From Sarcocystis neurona (lineage: Eukaryota; Apicomplexa; Conoidasida; Eucoccidiorida; Sarcocystidae): a stretch of DNA of 64,000 nucleotides. Both the position numbers and the translations under genes were made by a program. Positions within the stretch are counted from its first letter, which is position 1. Every line of letters begins with the position of its first letter. The notes beneath the pieces were generated by a model. It ran no database searches. It had not been told where the DNA came from and worked only from the letters and a program-made list of their open reading frames with translations. This document shows positions 13,101 to 23,467 of the stretch, in pieces. Location of the stretch: assembly GCA_000727475.1 (NCBI GenBank), contig KL647311.1, forward strand, positions 678,110 through 742,109. Direction: 5' to 3'.

Positions 13101-13496
13101 CAGGCCGACGACAACTTTGGTGTAGGGACTTTCGTCGAGCTTTCGTTGAATTGTGGACAGCAGCAGAAAAGCCGCGTGCGCGTTGAACGACTCATCTGAG
13201 AGACACGAAATTTCTCGGGGGCACTCGGTGATTTCGAAGCCGTCCCGACTCGCAGGGGGCAGCAGCACCACCCCCTGCTGCTGCGACGAAGAAGAAGAAA
13301 CAGCCGCAGCAGAAGGCCCAGGCGGAGGAGAAGCTGCGGGATTCACCTCCTCCGCCCTGCTGCTCCTCCTGCCCCGCGCCGCTGTCGTCGGAGGGGGCTG
13401 CTGCTTCTGCTGCGGCGGGCTGACGGCCGCAGCCTTCTTGCTTCCTGCAGGAGCAGCACAGCGCGTGTGCGGCACACACACGAAGACACGCAGCAT
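3529..13496 (-). CDS. 6-phosphogluconolactonase (five exons)
   Basis: Hydrolyses 6-phosphogluconolactone to 6-phosphogluconate, the second step of the oxidative pentose phosphate pathway; probably cytosolic. Exons read 13496-13097, 11568-11042, 9719-9559 and 4256-4139, then a terminal exon ending at the TAG at 3531-3529. Phases match at the first three joins (1, 2 and 0 arrangements with GT-AG ends). The last acceptor, in a CAG-rich stretch around 3640-3660, is ambiguous. Family blocks: VVVGLSGGTTPGPIYARL (about 127-145), DWSRVFFFLVDER (208-220), IDLVTLGLGPDAHIASIFP (321-339), RITVSL then FFFIKGQEK (365-388), and a C-terminus ending AAKLWRQVDMQ. The usual GxDGH block here reads GPDAH. The protein is longer than the usual 240-270 residues because of a low-complexity N-terminal extension, a Gln/Ser insert (about 155-200) and a polyGln insert (about 240-275). 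The start at 13496 is the first Met of the open exon; an upstream exon is possible. Confidence 0.9.
4290..5200 (+). repeat. CAG-type (plus strand) array
   Basis: CAG-dominated sequence with GAA and GGA interruptions. It lies in intron 3 of the 6-phosphogluconolactonase gene, just upstream (in sense) of the exon that starts at 4256, so it reads as CTG in the transcript. Confidence 0.9.
5225..6790. repeat. TA-rich microsatellite block in intron 3 of the 6-phosphogluconolactonase gene
   Basis: TATA, TACG and CATA units with short mixed islands (about 5640-5700 and 6260-6420). No exon is needed here, since the flanking exons of the gene join in phase. Confidence 0.85.
7680..9350 (+). repeat. Minisatellite, about 37-bp unit, roughly forty copies
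   Basis: Unit of the form AGAGAGAGAGCCAGGTACAT, ACATATACTTACATATAT, repeated head to tail for about 1.65 kb with variants (CCAGAT, CCGGAT, CTGGGT). It lies wholly inside intron 3 of the 6-phosphogluconolactonase gene. Open frames here encode repetitive Ser/Leu/Tyr strings on minus and Glu/Arg strings on plus. Confidence 0.95.
9725..10010 (+). repeat. CAG array with 12-bp higher-order unit
   Basis: CAGCAGCAG mixed with a 12-base unit CAGCAGTACCGA repeated many times. It abuts, on the sense side, the acceptor of the 6-phosphogluconolactonase exon starting at 9719, so the intron ends in CTG and GGT triplets before the AG. Confidence 0.9.
10630..10940 (+). repeat. Degenerate direct repeats around GGTGGTGGACGAG
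   Basis: Five copies of a core resembling AGAAGAGCCTGTAC followed by GGTGGTGGACGAGAC, at about 10638, 10705, 10790, 10840 and 10905, separated by TA-rich spacers. Period is about 55-85 bases. Located in intron 2 of the 6-phosphogluconolactonase gene. Confidence 0.75.
11571..11935 (+). repeat. CAG-type array before the exon starting at 11568
   Basis: CAG/AGC-rich plus strand, CTG-rich in the transcript. It occupies the 3' end of intron 1 of the 6-phosphogluconolactonase gene, directly before its acceptor. Confidence 0.85.
12388..12513 (+). repeat. Exact 63-bp tandem duplication
   Basis: Two adjacent copies, 12388-12450 and 12451-12513, each starting GTAAAACAGCAGCAGTAACT and ending GACGAAAACACAC. 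Located in intron 1 of the 6-phosphogluconolactonase gene. Confidence 0.9.
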
Positions 13497-13649
13497 TTTG
13501 CCTCTTGTGATAGACGCGAGAACGAAAGAGGCAAAAGGATGTAGAAGCCCACGCTCGTACACACCGAGGCCATCGCAGAAAGATAGAAAAAGCGGGTTTA
13601 TACGAGTACGTGTGCCTGTATGTGTGTGTCCGCATGCAGGTCTACTACT

Positions 13650-14063
13650 TACATATGGGCGGATCTATACACGTAATCATACAGAGGAAGGTATACGTAT
13701 ATACGTATATACAAACATATATACGTATATGTTACACACATATTATATATACTGTGTATGTAATACGACATACACAAATATATATATATATGTATATACA
13801 TACATATGTAGGTATAAACACACAAACACATATATATACATACATACACAGATACACACATGCATACATATTACACACACAAATACATATACTTATATAT
13901 ATATATATACATATATATACGTACATATACATACATACATGAACATATACGCATACATCCATATATACATATATATATATATATTTACATATAAACCTAT
14001 ACACATGTATACGTGTATACAGAGAGACACACACACATGCATACATACCGCATCAATATACAT

Positions 14064-14094
<31 letters not shown>

Positions 14095-16610
14095 CTCACT
14101 TATACATATACATACATCATATATACACATGTGCACGTGTAGTATATATACGGGTCTACACAACAGCGTAAACAGGTAGAGAAGAAAAGAGTTTTACACA
14201 GACATTGGGGTGAATTCAGAGGGACGGAGGAAACGCGCATGCCCCCCATTCTGGCTACCCATACATACACCAACTCGTATCCATATATTTAAATATGTAC
14301 ATACATCCATATATATTCACATATCCATATGTATCCATATATATCCATATATGCATATGAACACTTATATCAATATATGTCCATATATATATTGATATAT
14401 ACATATATATCGATATACCCATAGATCCATATATATCCCTATATCCATATATACCCTTTGCAAGGGAAGCAGGAAATTGAGGACCCACGCGGAGGAATAT
14501 ACAAAGCTACCACACACATATGTCTGTGTCTATACACACACATGTATCTACACAAATCCATTTGTGTACGCATGCATACATATATATATAACAGATCTAT
14601 GTAAATATATGCACACAAATGTATCCGTATAAGTATATTCATATTCATGTATATGTACACATCCCCCTGTTGAAAGAGAAAGCTGTGCACCGAATTGCTT
14701 ACAGATGTAGGGGAGAATTACCGCGTCTTTCTGTCGGCAGCGGACGGCTCACCGAAGAAACCTTTAACGGGAAAGCAAGTCGCAAGCACGTGATACAAAT
14801 CTCACCTATACACCTGCGTAGAATTCTTCATATATATGTATACATAGAAAGAGAGAGGCAGATGGAAGTATACGAGCAGAGCGTAACAAAGGCGTGGGCG
14901 GCAGTTACGAAGTCTCCGTCTCTTGACAGCGCGGCACGACGGAGTCACCGGTGCCTCCGTGATCACTGATGCAGAAGAACAGACGTAGCCGCGTACACAC
15001 ATGGGCACACACCTATGTCTTTTCGCCAGTCTCATCAAGACAAAAAGCTACATATATATATATATATATATTAGTATGTTTCCACTGCGGAAGTATATAC
15101 ATACATATATACATAATCTATATGTTCATGTACATATATCTATATACATATGTATGCGTTCACTATGAAAAAGTAGACATACATACATATATATTTATAT
15201 ATAATCTCCATGTTTAGGTACATGTATGTATACGTATATATGTATTCAATATGGAAATGTACACACATATAGAGATAGTCGACATGTTTAGTATATATCC
15301 GTGTACACATACGTGTCTGTCTTCGCGAGTATTGCCATACATACCATATATGTTTAGAAGTTTGTTCGTGCAGCTACAGTAGGAAGACACAGGGCCATTT
15401 GCGCTTGGCGAGTTTTCGAATACGTGGACGCACTTTCCTTGATATACACCTCCACAGACGCCGACGGAGAGTTCACTGTGTAGAGCAGCTCGCAGCTACG
15501 CACCCCGCAAGCCGAGGAGAGTTTGTTTCCTCTGCAGAAGGCTGCCCGCACGGGGAGACGCAGACGGAGATTTCTTCCGCAGACGTGTAAAATATGCGAC
15601 AGCCCACTTCACTCGCCCACGAAGAGACGACGCAGAGGCACTGCTGTGCAGGTCGGAGACGCCGGCGCACGTCCCACAGCCCACCGAGAGATGAAATCTG
15701 TCGAAGAACGTGGTCGTATGTAACTTCCCCCGCCCCTCGAGCGAACGATCTGCTCCTCTACAACAAAAAAGGACGTGCCCATGCGGTCCTTCTTTTTCTC
15801 ACCACAAATGCGTGTAGACTCGCTAACGCACGTCGCAGGGCGTTGCACGCGTCATACGGACGGCGCGCGAAAAGCACGGCAGAGGTCGCACAGAGGGGCA
15901 GGGGAAGCAGCGGTGTCTAGCTAGCTGCCACGCCTACACTTTCTTCTGGTAAAAGTGTCTCTCCACGTTCGATGGGGTGCGGCGCATAGACACACAAAAA
16001 GGCGTGCAACACGGCAGTGCTGCCCGTCTTCTGCTGTTGGATATGCGTGTGTGTGTGTGGGTGTGTGTGGACGTGGGTGAGTGGGGATGACGTGGCGCTC
16101 GCTTCGGCACGCAGACGAGCAACGTCAGTCGGCGTGCGGTTCGACGGCAATATATGTTCACAACACATACACACATAAATTGACAATATATGTATATATA
16201 TGTATATGCTGGGATATGTTCGAAAAGATACACATATGGATGTTCGGACGACTTGCGGCGTACGCGTAAAGCTGTACACAGATGTGTATTTATTTATATG
16301 TATATATGTGTTTATATATATATATATATATGTGGATGTCGAGTTGTACGGGGGCCACAGAGAGGAACTGATGCTCAAGGTGGGTGTAAAAATAGACGCA
16401 TATACCGACATTCCTGCATGCACACATGTATAGACACACGTATATACGCGTGTCTATACGTATATCCATACATATGTATATATATACATGCGCCTGTGTG
16501 GCGACGTATCCGTATAAATGTATATATACATGTAGGTATTTGTTTGCGTGCGTTTGACTTTATGTAGAAAGACGGGGGTATATATGCACGGGGCGCGCGT
16601 GGTATCACCT
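13650..16610. other. Divergent intergenic region, mostly TA-rich microsatellite
   Basis: Between the divergent 6-phosphogluconolactonase gene and the plus-strand gene at 16614. TA/CA-type arrays fill 13680-14150, 14270-14460 (CCATATAT-type units), 15045-15320 and 16180-16530, with the GC-richer island 15350-15960 between. Promoters of both genes should lie here, but no element can be named. Confidence 0.6.
15350..15960. other. Repeat-free GC-richer island with unassigned open frames
   Basis: This block between TA-rich arrays has several overlapping open frames on both strands, the longest about 108 codons on plus (15594-15920). On minus, 15551-15354 has protein-like composition (SPSASVEVYIKESASTYSKT). 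It may be an upstream exon of the 6-phosphogluconolactonase gene, a separate short gene, or promoter DNA of the divergent pair. No frame can be chosen from the sequence alone. Confidence 0.3.
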
Positions 16611-16613
16611 CGC

Positions 16614-18722
16614 ATGTTGATGACGGCGGCCGGTGAAGTGCTCCTTTTGCCGCTGCAGCCACTGCTGGTGGCGCCGTCGCCGCGTCTTGTTCGGTTCTAC
16701 TTGCTGCTGCGCCTTTCTCCTGTCTCCACTTTTCCTTTCCTTGCTACAAATTCAGACGTTGAGCAGGAAACGGTGCTTCGTGTTGATAAAGAGACTCTCC
16801 GTTCTGTAGATATGTTTGTGCTGCAAACAAGGAATCGCTCTCACAGCATGCAAAGTCACGGCGATGCCGCTTCCGCTAATGTAAGTCTACGTGCCTGCAT
16901 ACATAGGTGCACATAGATGAAGAGAGAGAGACTGCTACATATGCATAGACGCTATGAGATATAAGCACTCGAATATGATTTCGCAGACATATAAATATAG
17001 ATATATTGTATATGTAGATGGACGGAGAGAGGTACATAGATACACGTATTTATATACCTGTGCATCAAGTATATATATAGATACACGTACTCACATATAG
17101 AGTTGGTATAACATACAGACAAAGAAATATGCATAACTATACGTACATAGATATATATATATATACACATTGGTGCTGGTCATGAGATGCGGAGATACGA
17201 TAGATGGATACTAAGTGTAGATATACAGGAACCAAGGGATGTAGACATACGCAGAAATTTATACATGTACGTGCAGAACTACGGCAGTGCGCAGGTCTAC
17301 GTGGTGGACCACGGTAAGATAAGTAAAAACAGACACTTACTCTGCGTCACGGCGTACACAGATGTATATATTCAGGTAGACAGACATAGGTAAAGAGGTT
17401 TACATCTCCGGATGATACACCCACACATATTTGCGGATATACGGGAGGACATATTTCCGTTACACTTGTCTGAGCCTGAGCGGAAATACACGAACAGCAA
17501 GAGAAGGGGAGAGGCAAGCACAGGGAGGACAGAGAGAGGGTGAAGGAGAGCTGGATGGACGTGGACGCCAGCGGCAGTCACAAAAACGCGTAAAGCCGTG
17601 CCTTTTTAGGAGTTTGTATTGAAAGAATGATATATGCCTGTAAAACTAGACTCGTTCACCACCTTACTTTCTACTGAGACGTAACTCCTCAGAAAGAAGG
17701 ATGTGCAAGTTCGGCCCCGCGCGTTGTGTCTTCATGGTGTCTACAGGTGCTACAGTGCTCTACTCAGAGACAGACATACAAATATACTTTTTACGCTCGA
17801 AATTTAACTGTGTAAAAAGAGGGACACACACGGCGAAATAGACATCTCTTTTCGTGTAGAAAGACACTAAGTTGACACCGAGCGGCAGATAGACACATGC
17901 GTGTGCGACTGGAAGCCGAGAGTTGTTACTGATAGACAGGCTACACGACGAGTGACCTTGGCGCTTGACACTGCTTTTTCAGGCTATCGATTGACGGGCA
18001 AATGGATAACGAGTACGCTAGCTACAAGTCAGACAGAGCGTCTCAACAATGTTTGCTTGACGTGTTCGTGTGTATCCTGGGCAGGAATTCGTTTTTACGA
18101 TAATGTATATGTGCATGTCTCCATCTGTCCGCACCTTTTCTAGTGTAGCACGCCGGACAAAACGGCATTGCGTGTAAGTGGCGCTTTCTCAGTACCCAGC
18201 CGACTTTTACATCATTACATATGCGGATCCATACACTGTCAGCGTAGTTCTGTGCGAAAACGAACTGAGACAGAAATGTGTGCAACCACCACGAAAGACG
18301 CGCCCGCGACTGGGGTCCGTGTATTACGTGGGCTCCGGCGGCCCAGTTCCGCTTGCATGTACACGCGTATGTGTATCCGAAATGTATGTGTATCCGAAAT
18401 GTATGTGGTGCTTACATATTCTGCGTATGCCGAGATATTGACACCTGCCAATATCCAACGATATAGTATGTATGAGGTTTGCTCTTTCGCACATTTGGGT
18501 GGTTCTCGGCTCTGCATGAAAGCAGTTAGAAGACGACTTCTATACACACATGTGCGTGCGGTGCTTCAGTGGGAAGAAAGCTCGGGGCCGCGTTATCCAC
18601 GGCCAACAATATCCATCCGGAACCGGATCTCCCTGTCCAACGAACGATACGGCGTCCTAGATCTCTTCAGTACTGACGTCGCACCACAAAATTTGAAAAA
18701 GAAAAACGAGGAACCACAGTGA
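16614..18722 (+). CDS. Uncharacterised protein, probable five-exon gene
   Basis: Function not recognised. Candidate exons: 16614-16880 (donor GTAAGT), 17255-17313 (donor GTAAGA), 17983-18067, 18193-18366 (donor GTATGT) and 18570-18722 (stop TGA). Phases 0, 2, 0 and 0 agree, giving about 245 residues. The N-terminus is Leu/Pro-rich and hydrophobic (residues about 8-40), so a signal or transit peptide is possible. The strongest coding block is the fourth exon (YPADFYIITYADPYTVSVVL, then a basic Pro-rich stretch). The second exon has an alternative acceptor at 17229 that changes its frame and breaks the downstream phase. A second coding-like frame overlaps the end and runs past the stop (SDVAEELSQAFVLKLDNNNF up to about 18798), so the real terminal exon may differ. 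The gene diverges from the 6-phosphogluconolactonase gene across a 3.1-kb TA-rich interval. Confidence 0.45.
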
Positions 18723-20537
18723 TGTAGCGGAAGAGCTGTCGCAGGCCTTCGTTTTGAAGCTCGACAACAACAACTTCCTCTTTCTTGAGACCCTGTGAAC
18801 CAGTTCTCTACGGAGAAAGCGCCGTCCGCCCAGTAGCTGATACGGCTAGGGGCCGCCTCGCTGGGTACTGCGCTGCCCCCCTGTTACAACAGCAGCACAA
18901 GTTCCGGCACCACCAGCAGTAGCTCCAGCGGGAGCTGCAACAACCGAGTTGCAGGAACGAAGGAGCGGCCGGTGCAGCAGCATCTGCAACAGCGGCACTG
19001 CAACATCAATTTAAGAGCAGAAGCTGCAGGTGTAGTGGCACTAGCCGCCGGCTTTATGACCCGCTGGGTGACGGGGAGAGGGAAGCTCAGTGTGGACGGC
19101 GTTCGTGCGGCGTGAAGCACCCAGTCAGTTTCTTCTACATCTCCGAAAAAGGCGCGGATTTTGGCGCCGATAGATCGCCGTTCCCCCCCCTTCTTGGGAG
19201 CGCTCAGGCACGAGGCAGCCAAAAAGATAGCTGGCGCTCTCAAGTGCGCCAAGTGCTCGGCGGATACAACTACAGCGTTGCGGACCATGTGAGGCCCAGC
19301 ACACATCTGTCGTAGGCTGTCGTAGGCAGTAGTACGATAACATCGCTCCTCCTCCACAAATAGATACCGTTCTATAGACGGGTGGATATACGTGAGTACT
19401 GATGTTTGGGTGGCTATGTGTACATACACCTGGCTGTTCATCCGTGGTGTGCACGCGTATCCCGCGCAGACACCACCTTGGGCCTCCCACTTTCCGTGCA
19501 GTACACACCTGCGGACCAATCTTGCCACGGTATGTGTGAGTCGTTATGTGTGTATGACAATTAACAGGCCAGCGTAGAGACGTCTACATAACACCATCCA
19601 TTCTGTGTTTATGCGTGTAGTTGCCTTTGTGCTGGATCAACAGGTACCTGAAGGGAGCACGAAACGTGCAGAGCAAGCCACTACTATCACAACATGCAAA
19701 GATATGTACCTGCTTGCACTCGTATATGTGTATCGGCACATAGAGAGAGACACACATCCGACTCTACAGAGAAACCTGCGAAGAGACGTTACACAATGGC
19801 GGCAGGACAAGCAACGGCAGCAGCAGTGTGCCATGGGTGTATGCGTGTCTATGTACACCTGTGTGCCAGGTGACACCTGGACGTACGTCCGCACGCGTAA
19901 AGCGAAAAGACTAATACGTGTGTAGGTACGAATACGTACGGAGTGTGGTGGCGGATATACATATGTAGCAACTATGTAAGCGCAGTGCAGGTTTTCACAC
20001 AGTTCCAGTGTGCAAGTACACATGAATCGCAGTAGCAGGGCAGCACTCGTTGTCGGAGGCAAAGGCAGCAGCCACACATGAATGTATGCAGCACATATGG
20101 AGGTTCGCAGCCACGGTGCAGTGTACGTTTACCGAGAGTCGGGGGGAAAGGATGCGTCACAAACGTATCGTTGTGACGTAAAATGAATGTGCTTTGCCAA
20201 ATTGTCTGTACGCGTACACCTCGAATCAAAAATGCTCGCAGGTACACGGAAAGGTGAATCTCAGCAACCGTAGCAAAGACGTACTATTGGGACACGAACA
20301 TTGAGACGAGACGCGGCGAAGGCGACTCGCGCATCTAGATGTGCTTACATTTAAGAACACGTGACCACGTCTAAACGCATGTCAATGGATGTACATACAC
20401 ACGTACATAATACATACGTGTATGCGACCCTCAGTCACAGGTGTTTCTTGCGCTGCTGGGGCGTTGGAAGACGCGGACACGGGCACTTGTACACAAGATG
20501 AGATTTAACTGATTGGAAACAATGACTTACAACCCAG
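18723..20537. other. Repeat-poor interval without a supported gene
   Basis: Mixed-composition DNA with a short CAG/ACC-rich patch (18890-19030). Only the doubtful frame at 18884-19528 stands out. Exons of the plus-strand gene whose first visible exon is at 20538 may lie here. Confidence 0.4.
18884..19528 (-). CDS. Long open frame, doubtful gene
   Basis: An open frame of 214 codons at the edge of the repeat-poor segment. Its middle is protein-like (KKGGERRSIGAKIRAFFGDV and RTPSTLSFPLPVTQRV), while its end is a Cys/Leu-rich translation of a CTG-type array. The opposite strand also has a coding-like frame at 19112-19315. No motif was recognised, so it is listed only because of its length. Confidence 0.22.
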   Translation of the reverse strand: MARLVRRCVLHGKWEAQGGVCAGYACTPRMNSQVYVHIATQTSVLTYIHPSIERYLFVEEERCYRTTAYDSLRQMCAGPHMVRNAVVVSAEHLAHLRAPAIFLAASCLSAPKKGGERRSIGAKIRAFFGDVEETDWVLHAARTPSTLSFPLPVTQRVIKPAASATTPAASALKLMLQCRCCRCCCTGRSFVPATRLLQLPLELLLVVPELVLLL

Positions 20538-20822
20538 GTTTCTGCGTGTACTTGACAAGTGGACGTCAAGTATTCCCGTCTTTCGTCCGCATGGTTTTGT
20601 TGACTCATATGTTCTGTGGTTTCCGTTCGACAGTGTCAACCTTCAACTTCAAAGAGGGGTGTTGTGTGGCGATGTACATTTGTCTACATACAGTTGTAGA
20701 TCTATACAAGAAAGCACAAGCATATAGAGGTGAAGTACCCCTTCGCTGGCCTCCATCTGCGTTCGATAAGGGGAGCGCTCACAAGTCAAACTACTGCTGA
20801 GGCATCACCTCCACATGTGTTC

Positions 20823-20854
<32 letters not shown>

Positions 20855-22706
20855 GGATGGATACATATATATATGCCTATATATATATAGATATAGGTAG
20901 ATGGATAGATAGATGGATATCTATCCATCTAAATAGATACAGATATAGTTATATATATATATATATATTTGTCTGAGCGTCTGTACGTATATACGCGCCT
21001 GTACGCTAAGGTACATGCATGGATTTCATTGGAAGACCCGCGTTACCAGCTGTAGAACAGCTTCAATAACTACAGTCTACAGTGGACCAGACTAATCAAA
21101 TGTGGATTCTGTTTATAGTAGACTCCTTTCTGAGCACGAACGCACACACGCTGCCAAATGAGACCCATGACTTTCAGCGGGACATGAGCGTATGCAGATA
21201 TATATAAATATGTTTATATGTTTATACGTATACGGATATAAGCAAGTGGGTGCCGAAACGCCGGCAGTGCACGCAACCATATAGAGAGGGACACGTTATA
21301 CGTAAAATTTCCTTTGTGGGGCGTCTATGATGACAGTGATCTGATCGAACGAGCCTTACATTCACCGCTGCTCTCGCTAATGTGCATTCAACAAGCAATT
21401 TTGCTCCTGACAAATAATACGTGGTCTACTACAGCACCAACACATCCTTTCAGGTACGGATGTGTAGTTATGCGTGTCTAGGACAAACAGCTCTTTCCCT
21501 GATATGAAGTCGAAATACCCCTGAAGTAACTGGTGCAAGGAAGTACTCAGCATGCAGTTACACCGCAAAGCAGATTCAGGGGTTGCAGACTTCCCGTCAA
21601 GCGGACGAAAGTGTGTGTGTCCTGCACGCACACACGTGTGTAATTTGTCCCTGCACTTCATCTGTCTTTGCCAGAACAGCTCACATACTCTTCTCGAATG
21701 GCTTGAACCTCTTGAAGCATCGCTTCCACAAATGTATTTTAAAAAGTAAGCAGTGTAGTTTGTAAACTTTCGTGCGCATCCAGAATGTTCGCCTCAATTT
21801 TTGTACGTGAGCTTGTGCATACAAGTGTGCGCGCTCCCTTGGTGGGCTTTCACATTTGGATAGATTTAACACTAGCAGCTTCGGTCTTTCCAGCTTTACC
21901 CGCCCCTGCGCATCTGGATGTTCTGAGTGGTCCTCTTGCCACAAGCAGTTCAAACAAGCCTGATACTGCGTGACTATGGCACAGTGACAACGGTGATGTG
22001 TTGTCACTTCTTTAAACCTGGGAGGAAGGGACTGTGTATACGGTCTAACAACACCTCCGTGCGTATGTTGGCTTGCCGAGTGACTCCTTCCATGAGACCT
22101 GCAGGTCTGCTGTCATCGTGCGCTGTCGCTGGAGGGCCTCACTCACAGAGGCGTCCACCAGATAAACATCGCGTCGATAGGCGCTACCCTAACACCAGCA
22201 CAGCAGATGCCCTTTTAGTTTCGTAGACGTATGTTTAGGGTAGATAGGGGCTAACTGCAATTTCCAGAGCACTTCAAGCACATGCACACACGTCCGAGAT
22301 GATATCATACGCATTAATTGCTGGAGCAAACAATACAACGAGAAATGTACACCATCTGTCGGAAAACCCTCTTCAGTAGATTGTGTCAACCGTCTTGCAA
22401 GTGTTGTTCTGTATGCGAATTTTTCCGAGCTGGTGTACCGTGTTGCTCTGTTCGTCGACCGCTGTACATCCAGCTTTTGTCACTTTTCGCGCTTGAGCGA
22501 CGAGGCACCAAATTTTTCAGTGCTTGTTTTCTACATTGATACACACGTGTGCGCGCTGCATGCATTTCCTACAGAAGTGCCGTTCCAGAACATCAGGTTG
22601 TAAGCATGTGGCAGACCACGGCTGAGGGCCGTCCCTCCACAGTTAGTATCCTTTCAATAATGTGGAAGAGTTCTACCCCCTCCTGCCGGACTTCCAATCG
22701 TCCGAA
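20538..22706 (+). CDS. Partly resolved gene; possible PTEN/tensin-type C2 region
   Basis: At least three plus-strand blocks look like exons. One starts at 20538 after a CAG acceptor and reads LRVLDKWTSSIPVF then VLCGDVHLSTY, remaining open to about 20690. A second starts near 22376 after TCTTCAG and reads RLASVVLYANFSELVYRVAL, then SVLVFYIDTH, with a GTGTGC donor near 22541. A third runs about 22640-22706 (YPFNNVEEFYPLLPDFQ) to a GTAACG donor. A further candidate is about 21676-21747 (LLEWLEPLEASLPQMYF) with a GTAAGC donor. The pattern of a short strand, a Pro-containing loop and a GDV strand resembles the C2 domain of PTEN and tensin phosphatases, but no HCxxGxxR phosphatase loop was found upstream. 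The family assignment is therefore a guess from pattern only. Start, stop and exon order are unresolved. Confidence 0.3.
20822..20970 (+). repeat. GT run followed by GATA and TA microsatellite
   Basis: (GT)n at 20822-20852, then GATGGATA and TATAGATA units and a TA run to about 20970. It is one of the few simple repeats in the 19-31 kb segment. Confidence 0.85.
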
Positions 22707-23467
22707 CATGTAACGGTAGCATGCTTTCTCAAGTTATACATGTATATACATCACAGTACTTGCTCGACGTTGAAGCGGGATGCGCGACTGTTCCGCCTTT
22801 TTTGTATCCTTGCCTCTGTCCGAAAATGTCTAACACATGTTTAACGTAGTTCTGCCGACTTTGTCGTGCGCCTTTATTCGCGAAGCAATGTCTTTAACCC
22901 CGAGGTACGTATTACACCTCGCAGGTGTCTGTAGCGTTTTACATCCCTTCAAGTCGTATTAAGGTTTACGGCGGCGATTACCGCCATCTTGTAAGGTACG
23001 TCGTGTAGCAGCCACACCAGCAGCACCAACAACTTCACGATTATTCCGGGACTCGACGAACGAAGACCCCTGATGCGGGTCAATACCAATTATTGGGATG
23101 TTGCGGATTCTGAGACGATAAAGACCCATAGTATCCAGAGTCCGCTTACTAAGGGTAATGTCGTTGCCACTTAACGACAGAAAGATGAGTTCTCTTTCTC
23201 ACCGACGAAGTGACTGGCTAGTGCGTTCTTACGCAACAAATGATTTCCACGACGTTGTTCTTGTAACCACTTACTTCATGTAAGTTCACCACTCCACGTC
23301 ATGAGGAGCGAGAGACCCTCGCGCACATTGATCCAAGGTACAAAATATTCTCTCTGCTCTTCATCGAATGATCAGCTTTATACGCCTAGCAGCTTTTCCA
23401 TTGTTTATTCTTCGAACACATAAAGTGTTTTCCCATAGACAAAACGTCTGCGATTTTTTATGTGAAG
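22707..23467. other. Interval between convergent genes, nothing assigned
   Basis: The interval is AT-rich and repeat-free. It should hold the 3' ends of the plus-strand gene ending near 22.7 kb and of the minus-strand secreted-protein gene (stop at 23468). No polyadenylation signal is clear. Confidence 0.4.

Noticed and set aside
21890..21970. Plus-strand peptide CSEWSSCHK resembling a thrombospondin type 1 repeat
   Set aside because: Only a few residues match. The frame meets a stop at once with no donor, and the CSxTCG half of the motif is missing.
22228..22240. TTTAGGG-like heptamer suggesting telomere-type repeat
   Set aside because: A single copy with no tandem array in the window.
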